Positions 1-7,748 are shown, counted from the first letter of the stretch. The stretch: 18,703 nt of DNA from Wohlfahrtiimonas larvae_A (GCA_040394195.1 JBEBSR010000050.1:1-18703), one strand, 5' to 3'. A program made the numbers and translations. The notes: generated from the sequence alone by a model not told the origin.

Positions 1-1895
1 TGGCGCTCTTTATCCAATTTTTGTATGCGTTGTATTAAATCATCTTTTTGTTCTGCTTCAACAGGAATATCTAATAAATCCAAATCAATCGATAAACCAT
101 AAAAGCTTTTTTCTATAACCTGAACCCACTCTGGATGCAAGTCCTTACTGAGTAATAGCTTAGGATTAATAACTTTGGCAATATCTTCTCGCCAATTTAG
201 ACTCTCCTCATTTAAATAAGCAAGCAATGTCCCATTGGGATTAACCAATTGACGAAACTTATCTAGTTCTTTATCAACATTCAAAATATTATTATGATAT
301 TTCTCATAATTTTCTCTCTCACTTTCTTTTTTTCTCTCATTTTCTCTCAGAATATGTTTACATTCTGTAATATTAGCATCCACAAATCGTATTTGATCAA
401 TATTAATATCTTTGAGTTCATATAAATTTTGCAGCGCAATCTCTTCTTCATCTGTTGGCTTTTTTGCTATCTCATACGCTACTGTACAATTAGTTTTTTC
501 TGTCTCTAGCTGATCTAAATTTCCTTGATGCTTTTTACGTATATCCTCTAGTTTTAGCTCTGTATCATGTTCATGCTTTTTTAGGTCATCTTTAATTTTA
601 TTATTTTTTTCATTAAACTCTCTTTCAAATCTGTTTAGATCAAGCTCTAAGAGTTTCACTTGCTCTGTTTCTTCACCTAATATTTTAATCTTTAATTGAG
701 CAAACTCTTCTAAAATTTTATTTTGTGAAGATTGCAAAATATTAAGTTCTGATTGTTGATTATTTACTTCCCCCTTATAAAAATCTAACATTTTATATTC
801 ATTTTTTTTAAACTGTATGTTTTGCTGCTTATAGCTATTATATTCTTTATATAAAATATCTAACCGCTTGTTATAATTCTCTATTACTTCTTCTAATCTC
901 AATTTCTCTCTAGTATCTTCTTGATACTCTGCATTATAACTAGTATTTAAGGTAGCTTTCTCAGTTTCTTTGACTTCTATCTTTTTATTATTCTCATTTT
1001 GCCTATTATCATACTCATTTTTTAAACACTCAATATAATACTGATGTTGCCCAAAGCCTTCATGGATCTTTTCTAACACCTCTGTTTCCTGACGACTTTT
1101 GAGCAAGGTATCTTTTTGTTCTACTAGTTTACTCACACTGCGAATCATTTCTATAAGATTTTTATCTTTATCATGAACAGGCCTTTCACCAATATCCATA
1201 GTATTTTTAATTTGAGAGTCATATAACATTTTTTTCAAATGCTTTAATAAATGGTTATTGCTTTGTAAAACACTCGTTAACTCCCCCATATGCTCCATTT
1301 TTTTATTTATGGCACATAATGAAAAATCACTAGATAATTGCATAAAACCCATGTTTCGATTTTTCTTATCATATTGATTACATAAAATATATCGATAATC
1401 AGCCGTACTTAATTGCCGGCTAATATTAATCCCTGCGTTCTCAAGGCTTTTTAACAGCTCCGATGCAGGTACATTTTGATCCAATAAATGCTTAAATACA
1501 GGGTTAAAAATTGTGCTATCAGCTGAACCTTTTACAAACCGATAAACTAGCTGATCTCCTTTGCTTATGGAATGCCTATAAAGTACAACACAACAGACAC
1601 CATTGTTCCCAATATACTCAAATATCACCATGCTTCGATTAAAAGGTAAATAGTGATCTAAAAAACTATCCTTACCTGCTGATCTATTGATTAAACTTTC
1701 AGGTGGCAATCCATAAAAAATAGGAATTAAGGCTAACGCTGTTGTTTTACCTGCGCCATTACCCCCTGCAATATTTGTATGACCATCACAATCAATCTTT
1801 ACATTGAAACTCCCCATATAAGAATCATAAAGCTTTATGCTAATTAAACCTTTTGCTTGTTTTTCTTGATGTAAATTATCCATATCATTATCCAT
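1..1895 (-). CDS. SMC/RecN-like coiled-coil ATPase, DUF3584 type (3' part outside window)
   Basis: The frame is open for 631 codons with no stop and runs off the left edge. From the N-terminus: an ABC/SMC-type head with Walker A GGNGAGKT at residues 44-51, preceded by GHTNI; a head region with FYGLPPESL and a DHYLPFNRS stretch around residues 62-90; then a long charged coiled coil from about residue 260 to 550. After that comes a more globular stretch from about residue 553 (GTLLAYL, WREDIAKVINPKLLLSKDL) that could be the hinge or middle domain. The GHTN-to-Walker order and the YLP motif match my memory of the DUF3584 family (about 940-1230 residues), so roughly half is missing, including Walker B and the signature motif. 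ATG at 1895 is used; an in-frame stop lies just upstream and ATG at 1883 is an alternative. The gene is divergent from the WYL regulator. The family's function is not established; DNA-loop or plasmid/phage surveillance like Wadjet JetC or MukB is inference. Confidence 0.72.
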   Translation of the reverse strand, partial: MDNDMDNLHQEKQAKGLISIKLYDSYMGSFNVKIDCDGHTNIAGGNGAGKTTALALIPIFYGLPPESLINRSAGKDSFLDHYLPFNRSMVIFEYIGNNGVCCVVLYRHSISKGDQLVYRFVKGSADSTIFNPVFKHLLDQNVPASELLKSLENAGINISRQLSTADYRYILCNQYDKKNRNMGFMQLSSDFSLCAINKKMEHMGELTSVLQSNNHLLKHLKKMLYDSQIKNTMDIGERPVHDKDKNLIEMIRSVSKLVEQKDTLLKSRQETEVLEKIHEGFGQHQYYIECLKNEYDNRQNENNKKIEVKETEKATLNTSYNAEYQEDTREKLRLEEVIENYNKRLDILYKEYNSYKQQNIQFKKNEYKMLDFYKGEVNNQQSELNILQSSQNKILEEFAQLKIKILGEETEQVKLLELDLNRFEREFNEKNNKIKDDLKKHEHDTELKLEDIRKKHQGNLDQLETEKTNCTVAYEIAKKPTDEEEIALQNLYELKDINIDQIRFVDANITECKHILRENERKKESERENYEKYHNNILNVDKELDKFRQLVNPNGTLLAYLNEESLNWREDIAKVINPKLLLSKDLHPEWVQVIEKSFYGLSIDLDLLDIPVEAEQKDDLIQRIQKLDKER

Positions 1896-1992
1896 TTTTA
1901 GTATTAACCAATCATTAGATCTTTAAAAGTTTCATGCTCAGCTTCAATTATTCACTAGTCACATTTAATTGCTTGTTTTCTTCTACTAAACA

Positions 1993-2009
1993 TGAGTAGT
2001 TTTTACTCA
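1993..2009. promoter_or_regulatory. Candidate WYL-regulator operator (inverted repeat)
   Basis: TGAGTA and TACTCA form a perfect 6-bp inverted repeat with a 5-base spacer. It overlaps a second inverted repeat, CTACT at 1983-1987 with AGTAG at 1995-1999. It lies in the 247-bp gap between the two divergent genes, about 100 bp upstream of the ATPase start and 135 bp upstream of the regulator. Dimeric WYL repressors such as BrxR and CapW bind inverted repeats in such positions. No clear -35/-10 pair could be called around it. Confidence 0.4.
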
Positions 2010-2086
2010 ACCAACATCATTTAAAAACAAAAAGACCCTAATGTCAAATCAAAATGATCTAGATATTGGTTTTTAATGGCTTGGTA

Positions 2087-2098
2087 ATGATCAATCAT
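2087..2098. promoter_or_regulatory. Second small palindrome before WYL gene
   Basis: ATGAT-CA-ATCAT is a perfect 5-bp inverted repeat 44 bp upstream of the WYL regulator start. It could be an autoregulatory operator. It is short and AT-rich, so chance occurrence is quite possible. Confidence 0.2.
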
Positions 2099-2142
2099 GT
2101 ATCCTAATGCAACGACTAACTAAGAAACTAATATAAAAATCT

Positions 2143-3027
2143 ATGAATACATCCTTATCTCTTTTTCATCAAATATCAGATAGAGCTCGTTTTATCGAAT
2201 TTTGCTTAAAATATAAGGGCTCTGTAAGCCGTGCAGATTTAATGCAAAAATTTTCTTTAAGCGAGGCCTCTGCAACACGTGCGATAAGAAGCTATTTAGA
2301 TGAAAGTATAGAAAAATTTGGAAAATCTGAGCCAAATGCAATTTTTAATAAAAATACTAAAGCAAATGAAATTAGTGATAATTTTGATGACTTATTTAAT
2401 CTTTCAGAAGAAGAAATTTTTCATTGGCTCCAATTAGAGAATCTACCAAATACTAATGAACCACTGGTTTCTAAGTTTCAGAAACTTAATAGCCCTTATG
2501 ACAGTGAGTTTGCACCAATTGTGCGAGCAATTATCCAAAAAAAATGTGTGCGAGTGACTTATTTGACCCTTGAAAGTGGTGCAAAAGAACGAGTCGTAAT
2601 TCCACATGCTATTTTCAATGATGGATTACGATTATATATCCGTGTATATGATAGAAATAGACAGAATTTTATCGACTTAGCCAGTGCTCGCATTGCAAAG
2701 TCAATTGAGCTAGATGAAATTCCTAAGAAACATGAGATGGGGATGAATGATCATCTATGGAATGACCACGTTGAGCTTAATTTAATTGCACATCCAAAAC
2801 TCACTCAAACGGCACAAGAAGTTATTAAATTTGAATATAAAATGGTTAGAGATCGTTTGAAAATTATGACACGTAAATCGACAGTAAATTATTTCCTACG
2901 TGTATGGAATATCGATTGCTCTGATAATGCTTCATTAAACCCTAAAGTTTATCACCTTAAACTTGAAAATATTGCATCAATATCTGATTTATTAAGTCCT
3001 ATTGCACCTGGCAGAGCTTTAAAATAA
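2143..3027 (+). CDS. WYL-domain transcriptional regulator (BrxR/CapW-like architecture)
   Basis: This 294-residue protein has the three-part layout of phage-defence WYL repressors. A winged helix-turn-helix covers about residues 10-60 (RFIEFCLKYKGSVSRADL, then SLSEASATRAIRSY). A WYL domain at about 125-186 includes IPHAIFNDGLRLYIRVYDR, where WYL itself is replaced by LRLYIR, as in many BrxR-type proteins. A WCX-like C-terminal region covers about 205-275. Members of this class repress BREX, CBASS and other defence operons and are thought to respond to nucleic-acid or nucleotide ligands. The gene is divergent from the SMC-like ATPase, so control of that gene and of itself is the natural inference. 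No good Shine-Dalgarno precedes the ATG (A-rich leader only). It ends 30 bp before a strong hairpin. Family assignment is firm; target and ligand are unknown. Confidence 0.85.
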   Translation: MNTSLSLFHQISDRARFIEFCLKYKGSVSRADLMQKFSLSEASATRAIRSYLDESIEKFGKSEPNAIFNKNTKANEISDNFDDLFNLSEEEIFHWLQLENLPNTNEPLVSKFQKLNSPYDSEFAPIVRAIIQKKCVRVTYLTLESGAKERVVIPHAIFNDGLRLYIRVYDRNRQNFIDLASARIAKSIELDEIPKKHEMGMNDHLWNDHVELNLIAHPKLTQTAQEVIKFEYKMVRDRLKIMTRKSTVNYFLRVWNIDCSDNASLNPKVYHLKLENIASISDLLSPIAPGRALK

Positions 3028-3056
3028 AACTAGCCATCCATTTATAATAGCCGTAA

Positions 3057-3102
3057 AAAAGCACCCATTATTCTCATTTCCAACAGAATAACAGGTGCTT
3101 TT
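3057..3102. terminator. Bidirectional hairpin terminator inside the element end
   Basis: The outer stem pairs AAAAGCACC (3057-3065) with GGTGCTTTT (3094-3102). An inner stem pairs TTATTCT (3068-3074) with AGAATAA (3085-3091), separated by a symmetric CA/CA internal loop. On the plus strand it follows the WYL gene. On the minus strand it is followed by a run of six T, so it should also stop transcripts arriving from glmS. Confidence 0.85.
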
Positions 3103-3120
3103 AAACTGAATAACAATTTT

Positions 3121-3203
3121 AGTTCCAAACTATATTATCCAGTATGATCCTTCATTGTTCGCTTACAAGAATTGACTAGGTATTTCTTTATTGTTCGCTT
3201 ACA
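3121..3203 (-). repeat. Tn7-like transposon end with three TnsB-site-like repeats
   Basis: Read inward on the minus strand from 3203, site 1 begins TGTAAGCGAACAATAAAG (3203 to 3186). Site 2, at 3167 to 3150, repeats TGTAAGCGAACAATGAAG, so a 14-bp identical core recurs 36 bp apart. Site 3, at 3139 to 3121, reads GATAATATAGTTTGGAACT and closely resembles an inner Tn7 right-end site that I recall as GACAAAATAGTTTGGAACT (17 of 19). Core-to-core spacing is 36 then 20 bp, so sites 2 and 3 abut or overlap. Tn7 ends are arrays of about 22-bp TnsB sites starting with TGT; the match is by eye and memory. Confidence 0.78.
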
Positions 3204-3227
3204 TTTAAACTCAATATTCTTTAAGAA
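3204..3227. other. attTn7 junction flank between glmS stop and element end
   Basis: These 24 bp are the chromosomal remnant of the glmS downstream region. The five bases next to the element end, TTTAA (3204-3208 on the plus strand), are the predicted half of a 5-bp target duplication; the other copy should flank the far end. The TnsD recognition region would be the 3' end of glmS, whose encoded tail DQPRNLAKSVTVE is intact. Confidence 0.6.
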
Positions 3228-5018
3228 TTATTCGACCGTCACCGATTTTGCGAGATTTCTTGGCTGATCCACATCTGTGCCTTTCACACATGCAACATGA
3301 TATGAGAACAACTGCAATGCGATTGATACTAAAATCGGTGCTGTCATTTCTGGCATATCAGGCAATTCGATCTCATGACCAAAGCCAATTTTCTGCTTAA
3401 CTCTACGCTCTTTGAAGATATATAAACGGCCATTACGTGCATTAATTTCTTCTAAGTTTGCAATCATCTTATCAGTTAAAGCATTTTCAGTCACAACTGC
3501 GATCACTGGCATATTCTTATCCACCAATGCCAATGGACCATGCTTCAATTCACCCGCAGGATAGCTTTCCGCATGAATGTAAGAGATCTCTTTTAACTTC
3601 AAAGCACCTTCCATCGCGATTGGATACAAAACACCACGTGCAACAAACAAAGCACTTGTAGATTCTGCAAATTCTTCACTCATCTTCTGAATTGTTTCAT
3701 CCATCGCAAGCATTGCTTCTGAATAGAATGGCAAAGATGTTAATGCTTCACTCATTGCAGGCTTGCTATGTTTAGCTAAAGCATCTGCCAATGTTAATAA
3801 TACAGTTAATTGTGTTGTGAATGCTTTTGTTGAAGCAACACCAATTTCACGACCTGCATGAGTTAAAATCGTCCAATTAGATTCACGAGTGATCGCACTA
3901 TCTGGGCTATTTGTGATTGCTAAGTAACCTAAAAATGGCTTCTGTTTTGCTAATTTTAAAGCTTCAATCGTATCTAATGTTTCACCTGATTGTGAAATCG
4001 AGATGAATAAAGTATTTTTTGGTGTAACACTTTCACGATAACGATATTCACTTGCCACTTCTACATGGCATGCAATACCAACGGATTCAAACCAGTATTT
4101 TGCAACTAAACCAGCATGATAGCTTGTGCCACATGCATTGATTTGTACGGCTTCAATTTGATCTGCTGTTTCAGCATCACAGCCGATCAAAGTTGCCAAA
4201 TCAGTTTTCAAACGACCTTGCAATGTTTCACTCAATGCTTTTGGTTGCTCAAAAATCTCTTTTTGCATGTAATGTTTGTACAAACCTTTATCAGCCGCAT
4301 CATCAGTTGCATAAAGGTTTTTAGTCGGACGTTTCGCAGGATTGCCTGCTTTATCCAAAATTTCGATGCTTTCACGTGTTAAACGAATACAATCAAAATC
4401 TTCTAAGTAAATAAATGAATTAGTAACAGGTAACAATGCAAATGGATCAGATGCGATGAAGTTTTCACCCAAACCAACACCAATCACTAATGGCGTACCT
4501 TTACGAGCCGCTACTAATTCATCAGGTAAGTTTGAATCAATCACTGCGATACTAAAAGCACCTTCTAAGTGAGCTAATGCTTTTTGCACGGTTGCAAATA
4601 AAGTCTCAGAATCATTACGCATAGAATGAATCAAATGCGCGATCACTTCTGTATCTGTTTCAGATGCAAAAGTATAACGATTAGATAATTCAGCTTTTAA
4701 TTCTTGGTAATTTTCAATGATGCCGTTGTGAACAACAGCGATTGTACCACTCACATGTGGATGTGCATTACGCTCATGTGGCACACCATGTGTTGCCCAG
4801 CGTGTATGTGCGATGCCAAGTGGGCCTTTTAAATCAGCTGCCATCACTTTAGTTTCTAAAGTAGCGACTTTCCCTTGGCTTCGTTCTCGAAATAATTGGT
4901 GCTCGTTAATGACAGCAATGCCTGCTGAATCATATCCCCTATATTCTAAGCGCTTCAATCCTGATAATAAAATAGGGCTAACGTTACGCTCTGCAATTGC
5001 TCCAACTATTCCACACAT
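3228..5018 (-). CDS. glmS: Glutamine--fructose-6-phosphate aminotransferase (isomerizing)
   Basis: This cytoplasmic enzyme makes glucosamine-6-phosphate from fructose-6-phosphate and glutamine, the first step toward UDP-GlcNAc for peptidoglycan and LPS. The 596-residue protein is close to the usual length (E. coli 609). The N-terminal class II glutaminase domain starts MCGIVG with nucleophile Cys2 and covers about residues 1-220. Two SIS isomerase domains follow: ACGTSYHAG at 295-303 and SQSGETLDT at 342-350 in the first, and ESYPAGELKHGPL at 484-496 in the second. The C-terminus DQPRNLAKSVTVE is the hallmark tail. The start is supported by AAGGA a few bases upstream. It lies behind der rather than glmU, with a hairpin between. 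Its 3' end is the target site of the Tn7-like element. Confidence 0.97.
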   Translation of the reverse strand: MCGIVGAIAERNVSPILLSGLKRLEYRGYDSAGIAVINEHQLFRERSQGKVATLETKVMAADLKGPLGIAHTRWATHGVPHERNAHPHVSGTIAVVHNGIIENYQELKAELSNRYTFASETDTEVIAHLIHSMRNDSETLFATVQKALAHLEGAFSIAVIDSNLPDELVAARKGTPLVIGVGLGENFIASDPFALLPVTNSFIYLEDFDCIRLTRESIEILDKAGNPAKRPTKNLYATDDAADKGLYKHYMQKEIFEQPKALSETLQGRLKTDLATLIGCDAETADQIEAVQINACGTSYHAGLVAKYWFESVGIACHVEVASEYRYRESVTPKNTLFISISQSGETLDTIEALKLAKQKPFLGYLAITNSPDSAITRESNWTILTHAGREIGVASTKAFTTQLTVLLTLADALAKHSKPAMSEALTSLPFYSEAMLAMDETIQKMSEEFAESTSALFVARGVLYPIAMEGALKLKEISYIHAESYPAGELKHGPLALVDKNMPVIAVVTENALTDKMIANLEEINARNGRLYIFKERRVKQKIGFGHEIELPDMPEMTAPILVSIALQLFSYHVACVKGTDVDQPRNLAKSVTVE

Positions 5019-5046
5019 CTACATTCCTTTTTACTTGTAATGAAAT

Positions 5047-5074
5047 AAATATCACTCCCGCAGGAGTGATATTT
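5047..5074 (-). terminator. Hairpin between der and glmS
   Basis: AAATATCACTCC (5047-5058) pairs perfectly with GGAGTGATATTT (5063-5074) around a four-base loop. On the minus strand it starts 12 bases after the der stop codon and is followed by a T-rich but interrupted tail (ATTTCATTAC). It most likely ends the ndk-der operon. It lies about 30 bases upstream of the glmS start, so partial read-through and a role in the glmS leader are also possible. Confidence 0.7.
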
Positions 5075-5085
5075 AAGTACTTTAA

Positions 5086-6561
5086 TTAACGACTCTTACG
5101 AATTTTTAAGTGCTTACCCTTAGCATTCGCTAGGATCAACTTATCTGCTTGCACTTTAGTTTTTGGCTTTTCAACCGCATAAGGGTTTTCTCCTGAACGG
5201 AAATCCAAGCGCACTGGTGTTCCCACCAACTTCAACTGCTCACGATAAGTATTCATCAAATAACGAATATAATCAGGCTTCACATGGCTCACACGAGAAC
5301 CATGAATTACGATACGTGGTGGATTTTTACCACCTTGGTGTGCATAACGTAATTTAGGTGCTAAACCTTGTGATACAGGCGGGTGATGTCTATGAACTGC
5401 ACCTTCCAAGATATTAGACAATTCATTCGTTGTGAATTTACGCATTGCATTGTCATAAGCTTGGATTGCCATTTTCAACACTTTATCCACATTCGAACCA
5501 TGCAAGGCTGAAATGAAAACAGGTTGTGTGAAATCAATGAAAGCAAACTTACGCGTGAATTCTGTTTTAATCCACTCTCTTTCATGATCAGGCAGATGAT
5601 CCCATTTATTCACAGCCAACACTAAAGCACGGCCTGAATCCAATACATTACCTAACAAGCCTGCATCTTGATCTGATAAGCCTTCATGCGCATCAAATAC
5701 GAATACAACAACGTTAGATTTCTGCATTGCTTCAATACTTTTAAGCACACTGAATTTTTCAATCTTATCATCTACACGGCTACGACGACGAATACCCGCT
5801 GTATCGATCAAGATAAAGTCACGATCTTCTTTAGAGAATGGAATCTCTACAGCATCACGCGTTGTACCAGCAACATCACTTGCCAATACACGTTCTTCAC
5901 CTAAAATTCGGTTAATCAAAGTTGATTTACCAGCATTGGGTCGACCCAATACAGCTAAACGAATTGGACTATCATCTAAAACGATGTCATCGCCTTCATT
6001 TTCATCTTCAAATTCTTCATCGTAATCTTCAAACTCATCTTCCTCGAACTCTAATTCAGGAAAACGAGCAAATGTAGAGATAACGAGATCTAAAATGCCA
6101 CGATTATGTGCAGCAGAAACAGCAATAGGATCACCCATACCAAGTGAATAGAATGGCGCAATCGCCATATCTTCTTCTTTGCCTTCTGCTTTATTCACAA
6201 CAACGATCACAGGTTTATTCGTGCGACGAACCATATCTGCAATTTCTTCGTCATAGCCCGTGACATCATTGCGACCATCTACAATAAAGTAGATCAAATC
6301 TGCATCTTCAACAGCTTTCCAAACTTGTCCAGCAATAAGGTTATCCATGTGATTACTATCATCACCAGATAAACCACCTGTGTCCAGAATGATATAAGGC
6401 GTTTGCTCTGCACCAACTTTACCCATGCCATAACGGCGATCGCGTGTTAAACCAGGCTGATCTGCAACCAAAGCATCACGAGTACGAGTTAATGCGTTAT
6501 ATAAGGTAGATTTCCCAACATTTGGGCGCCCTACCAAAGCGATAATTGGTAAATCTTTCAT
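5086..6561 (-). CDS. der: Ribosome biogenesis GTPase Der (EngA)
   Basis: Der is a tandem-GTPase factor needed for maturation of the 50S ribosomal subunit. Domain 1 has G1 GRPNVGKST (11-19), G3 DTGG (60-63) and a G4-position NKAE (123-126), where Glu replaces the usual Asp. A strongly acidic linker (about 171-198) follows, then domain 2 with G1 GRPNAGKST (207-215), G3 DTAG (253-256) and canonical NKWD (318-321). The last ~110 residues form the KH-like RNA-binding domain with a basic tail. At 491 residues it is of normal to long size. It is the last gene of the operon, with only 3 bp separating its start from the bamB stop, so translational coupling is likely. Confidence 0.97.
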   Translation of the reverse strand: MKDLPIIALVGRPNVGKSTLYNALTRTRDALVADQPGLTRDRRYGMGKVGAEQTPYIILDTGGLSGDDSNHMDNLIAGQVWKAVEDADLIYFIVDGRNDVTGYDEEIADMVRRTNKPVIVVVNKAEGKEEDMAIAPFYSLGMGDPIAVSAAHNRGILDLVISTFARFPELEFEEDEFEDYDEEFEDENEGDDIVLDDSPIRLAVLGRPNAGKSTLINRILGEERVLASDVAGTTRDAVEIPFSKEDRDFILIDTAGIRRRSRVDDKIEKFSVLKSIEAMQKSNVVVFVFDAHEGLSDQDAGLLGNVLDSGRALVLAVNKWDHLPDHEREWIKTEFTRKFAFIDFTQPVFISALHGSNVDKVLKMAIQAYDNAMRKFTTNELSNILEGAVHRHHPPVSQGLAPKLRYAHQGGKNPPRIVIHGSRVSHVKPDYIRYLMNTYREQLKLVGTPVRLDFRSGENPYAVEKPKTKVQADKLILANAKGKHLKIRKSR

Positions 6562-6564
6562 AAA

Positions 6565-7710
6565 TTAGATACTAATACGATAAACATTTCCAGAGTGATC
6601 CTGGAAAACCGCACTGCCAGCCAAAGCTAGAACATCAGGCATAAATCCTGATTTACCCACTTTAGTTGAACCAAGTAATTGTCCACTGTTCTTATCTAGA
6701 ACATGAACATATCCTTCATTATCACCCACGACAATGCGTTCATTAATCAATACAGGACGCGTTAAATGGCGAGCAAATAATGCATTGCTTTCCCATTCAG
6801 CTTTCCCATCACGTTTTGATAATGCACCAATATTGCCATCATCATAAGCAACATATAGTCGAGATGCATCTACTGTTAGACCAGAATAAACGCCTGACTT
6901 GGTTTCCCAAAGTTTACGTGCATTCTGTAAAGATACTGCCGCTACACCTGTACGCGCAACAGGCACATAAGCAACATTATTATCAATCACTGGCTCAGCA
7001 TCAATATCTGCTAAACGAGCCATTTCCGTACCGCCACGAGGATTACTAACTTTTTGTCCCCAAATGACAGCACCTGTTTCAGCATTTAAATAGCCGATTA
7101 AACCTAAATCTGTTGGTACTAGTAAATTCTGACCTACAACAACTGGTGCAGCTCCACCACGCAAGCTCACTTCTGGTACTTGTACCATATAAGCCCAAGA
7201 TTTTTCACCTGTTTGAGCATCAAATGTTTCAACTGCACCGCTCATTGTACGGATAATTACTCGTGATCCTGCAATCACTGGTGTTGTTGTTGGTGCACCA
7301 TACAATTTTGTGCTCCAAACTTTTGAACCATTAGCTGCAGACAATGCTATCAATTCACCAGTTTTTGTACCGACAAATACTAAATTGCCATTGGTTGCTG
7401 CGCCAGTATAAAGCTCATCAACCTTTACTGACCAACCTTTTTTACCAGATGTTGCATCTACTAAAGATACAGAACCATTAGCATTTGCAACATAAAGTGT
7501 ATTACCATTATGTGCGATATTAAATCTCAAACTTGTCTCATCAGAATTACCTAAACCTGATGTTGACCAAGAAGTTCTTACTAGATTTTTATTCGTTGTG
7601 TCTGAGATTGGTGCAGGTGTTGGCGCATTTGTTTTACCCACAAAGAAACCAGAACAACCAGTCACTGCTAAAGTTGCAACCAATACAGCTGAAATTTTTA
7701 ATTTATTCAT
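6565..7710 (-). CDS. bamB: Outer-membrane assembly lipoprotein BamB
   Basis: BamB is the beta-propeller lipoprotein of the BAM complex, which folds beta-barrel proteins into the outer membrane. The 381-residue protein starts with a lipoprotein signal peptide ending in the lipobox VTGC, with lipidated Cys19; Ser at +2 fits outer-membrane sorting. The rest is a series of PQQ/WD-like blade repeats (for example NANGSVSLVDATSGKKGWS, GTKTGELIALSAANGSKVWS and GDNEGYVHVLDKNSGQLLGS), as expected for an eight-bladed propeller. It sits between yfgM and der in the conserved order. Confidence 0.95.
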   Translation of the reverse strand: MNKLKISAVLVATLAVTGCSGFFVGKTNAPTPAPISDTTNKNLVRTSWSTSGLGNSDETSLRFNIAHNGNTLYVANANGSVSLVDATSGKKGWSVKVDELYTGAATNGNLVFVGTKTGELIALSAANGSKVWSTKLYGAPTTTPVIAGSRVIIRTMSGAVETFDAQTGEKSWAYMVQVPEVSLRGGAAPVVVGQNLLVPTDLGLIGYLNAETGAVIWGQKVSNPRGGTEMARLADIDAEPVIDNNVAYVPVARTGVAAVSLQNARKLWETKSGVYSGLTVDASRLYVAYDDGNIGALSKRDGKAEWESNALFARHLTRPVLINERIVVGDNEGYVHVLDKNSGQLLGSTKVGKSGFMPDVLALAGSAVFQDHSGNVYRISI

Positions 7711-7748
7711 ACTCTATCCTTCAATTTGAATCTTTAGAATGTTCAGCA

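Larger units (their letters stand above)
1..3203. mobile_element. Tn7-like element (glmS-proximal part), continues left of window
   Basis: The segment left of 3203 looks like the inner part of a Tn7-family element sitting in attTn7. Read on the minus strand, its outer end begins TGTAAGCGAACAATAAAG; from memory, the Tn7 left end begins TGTGGGCGGACAATAAAG, so 15 of 18 positions agree. Two further TnsB-site-like repeats follow inward. The end lies 24 bp from the glmS stop codon, matching the known Tn7 insertion point about 25 bp downstream of glmS. The two cargo genes look more AT-rich than the chromosomal genes by eye. No tns gene is visible, so the element may be non-autonomous, decayed, one of a tandem set, or have its transposition genes at the far end. 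The boundary is seen directly; the identity of the element as a whole is inference. Confidence 0.7.

Noticed and set aside
1..1895. Region as non-coding or pseudogene because no complete reading frame lies in it
   Set aside because: The minus-strand frame is open for all 631 codons with clear Walker A and coiled-coil content; it only lacks its stop because the window cuts it.
3154..3203. Two identical 14-bp units 36 bp apart as a CRISPR or iteron array
   Set aside because: Only two close copies, no cas genes, and the placement beside glmS with a TGT terminus fits transposon-end TnsB sites much better.
4116..4382. Plus-strand open frames inside glmS, der, bamB, rlmN and ndk
   Set aside because: They lie antisense within well-conserved genes and encode no recognisable domains.
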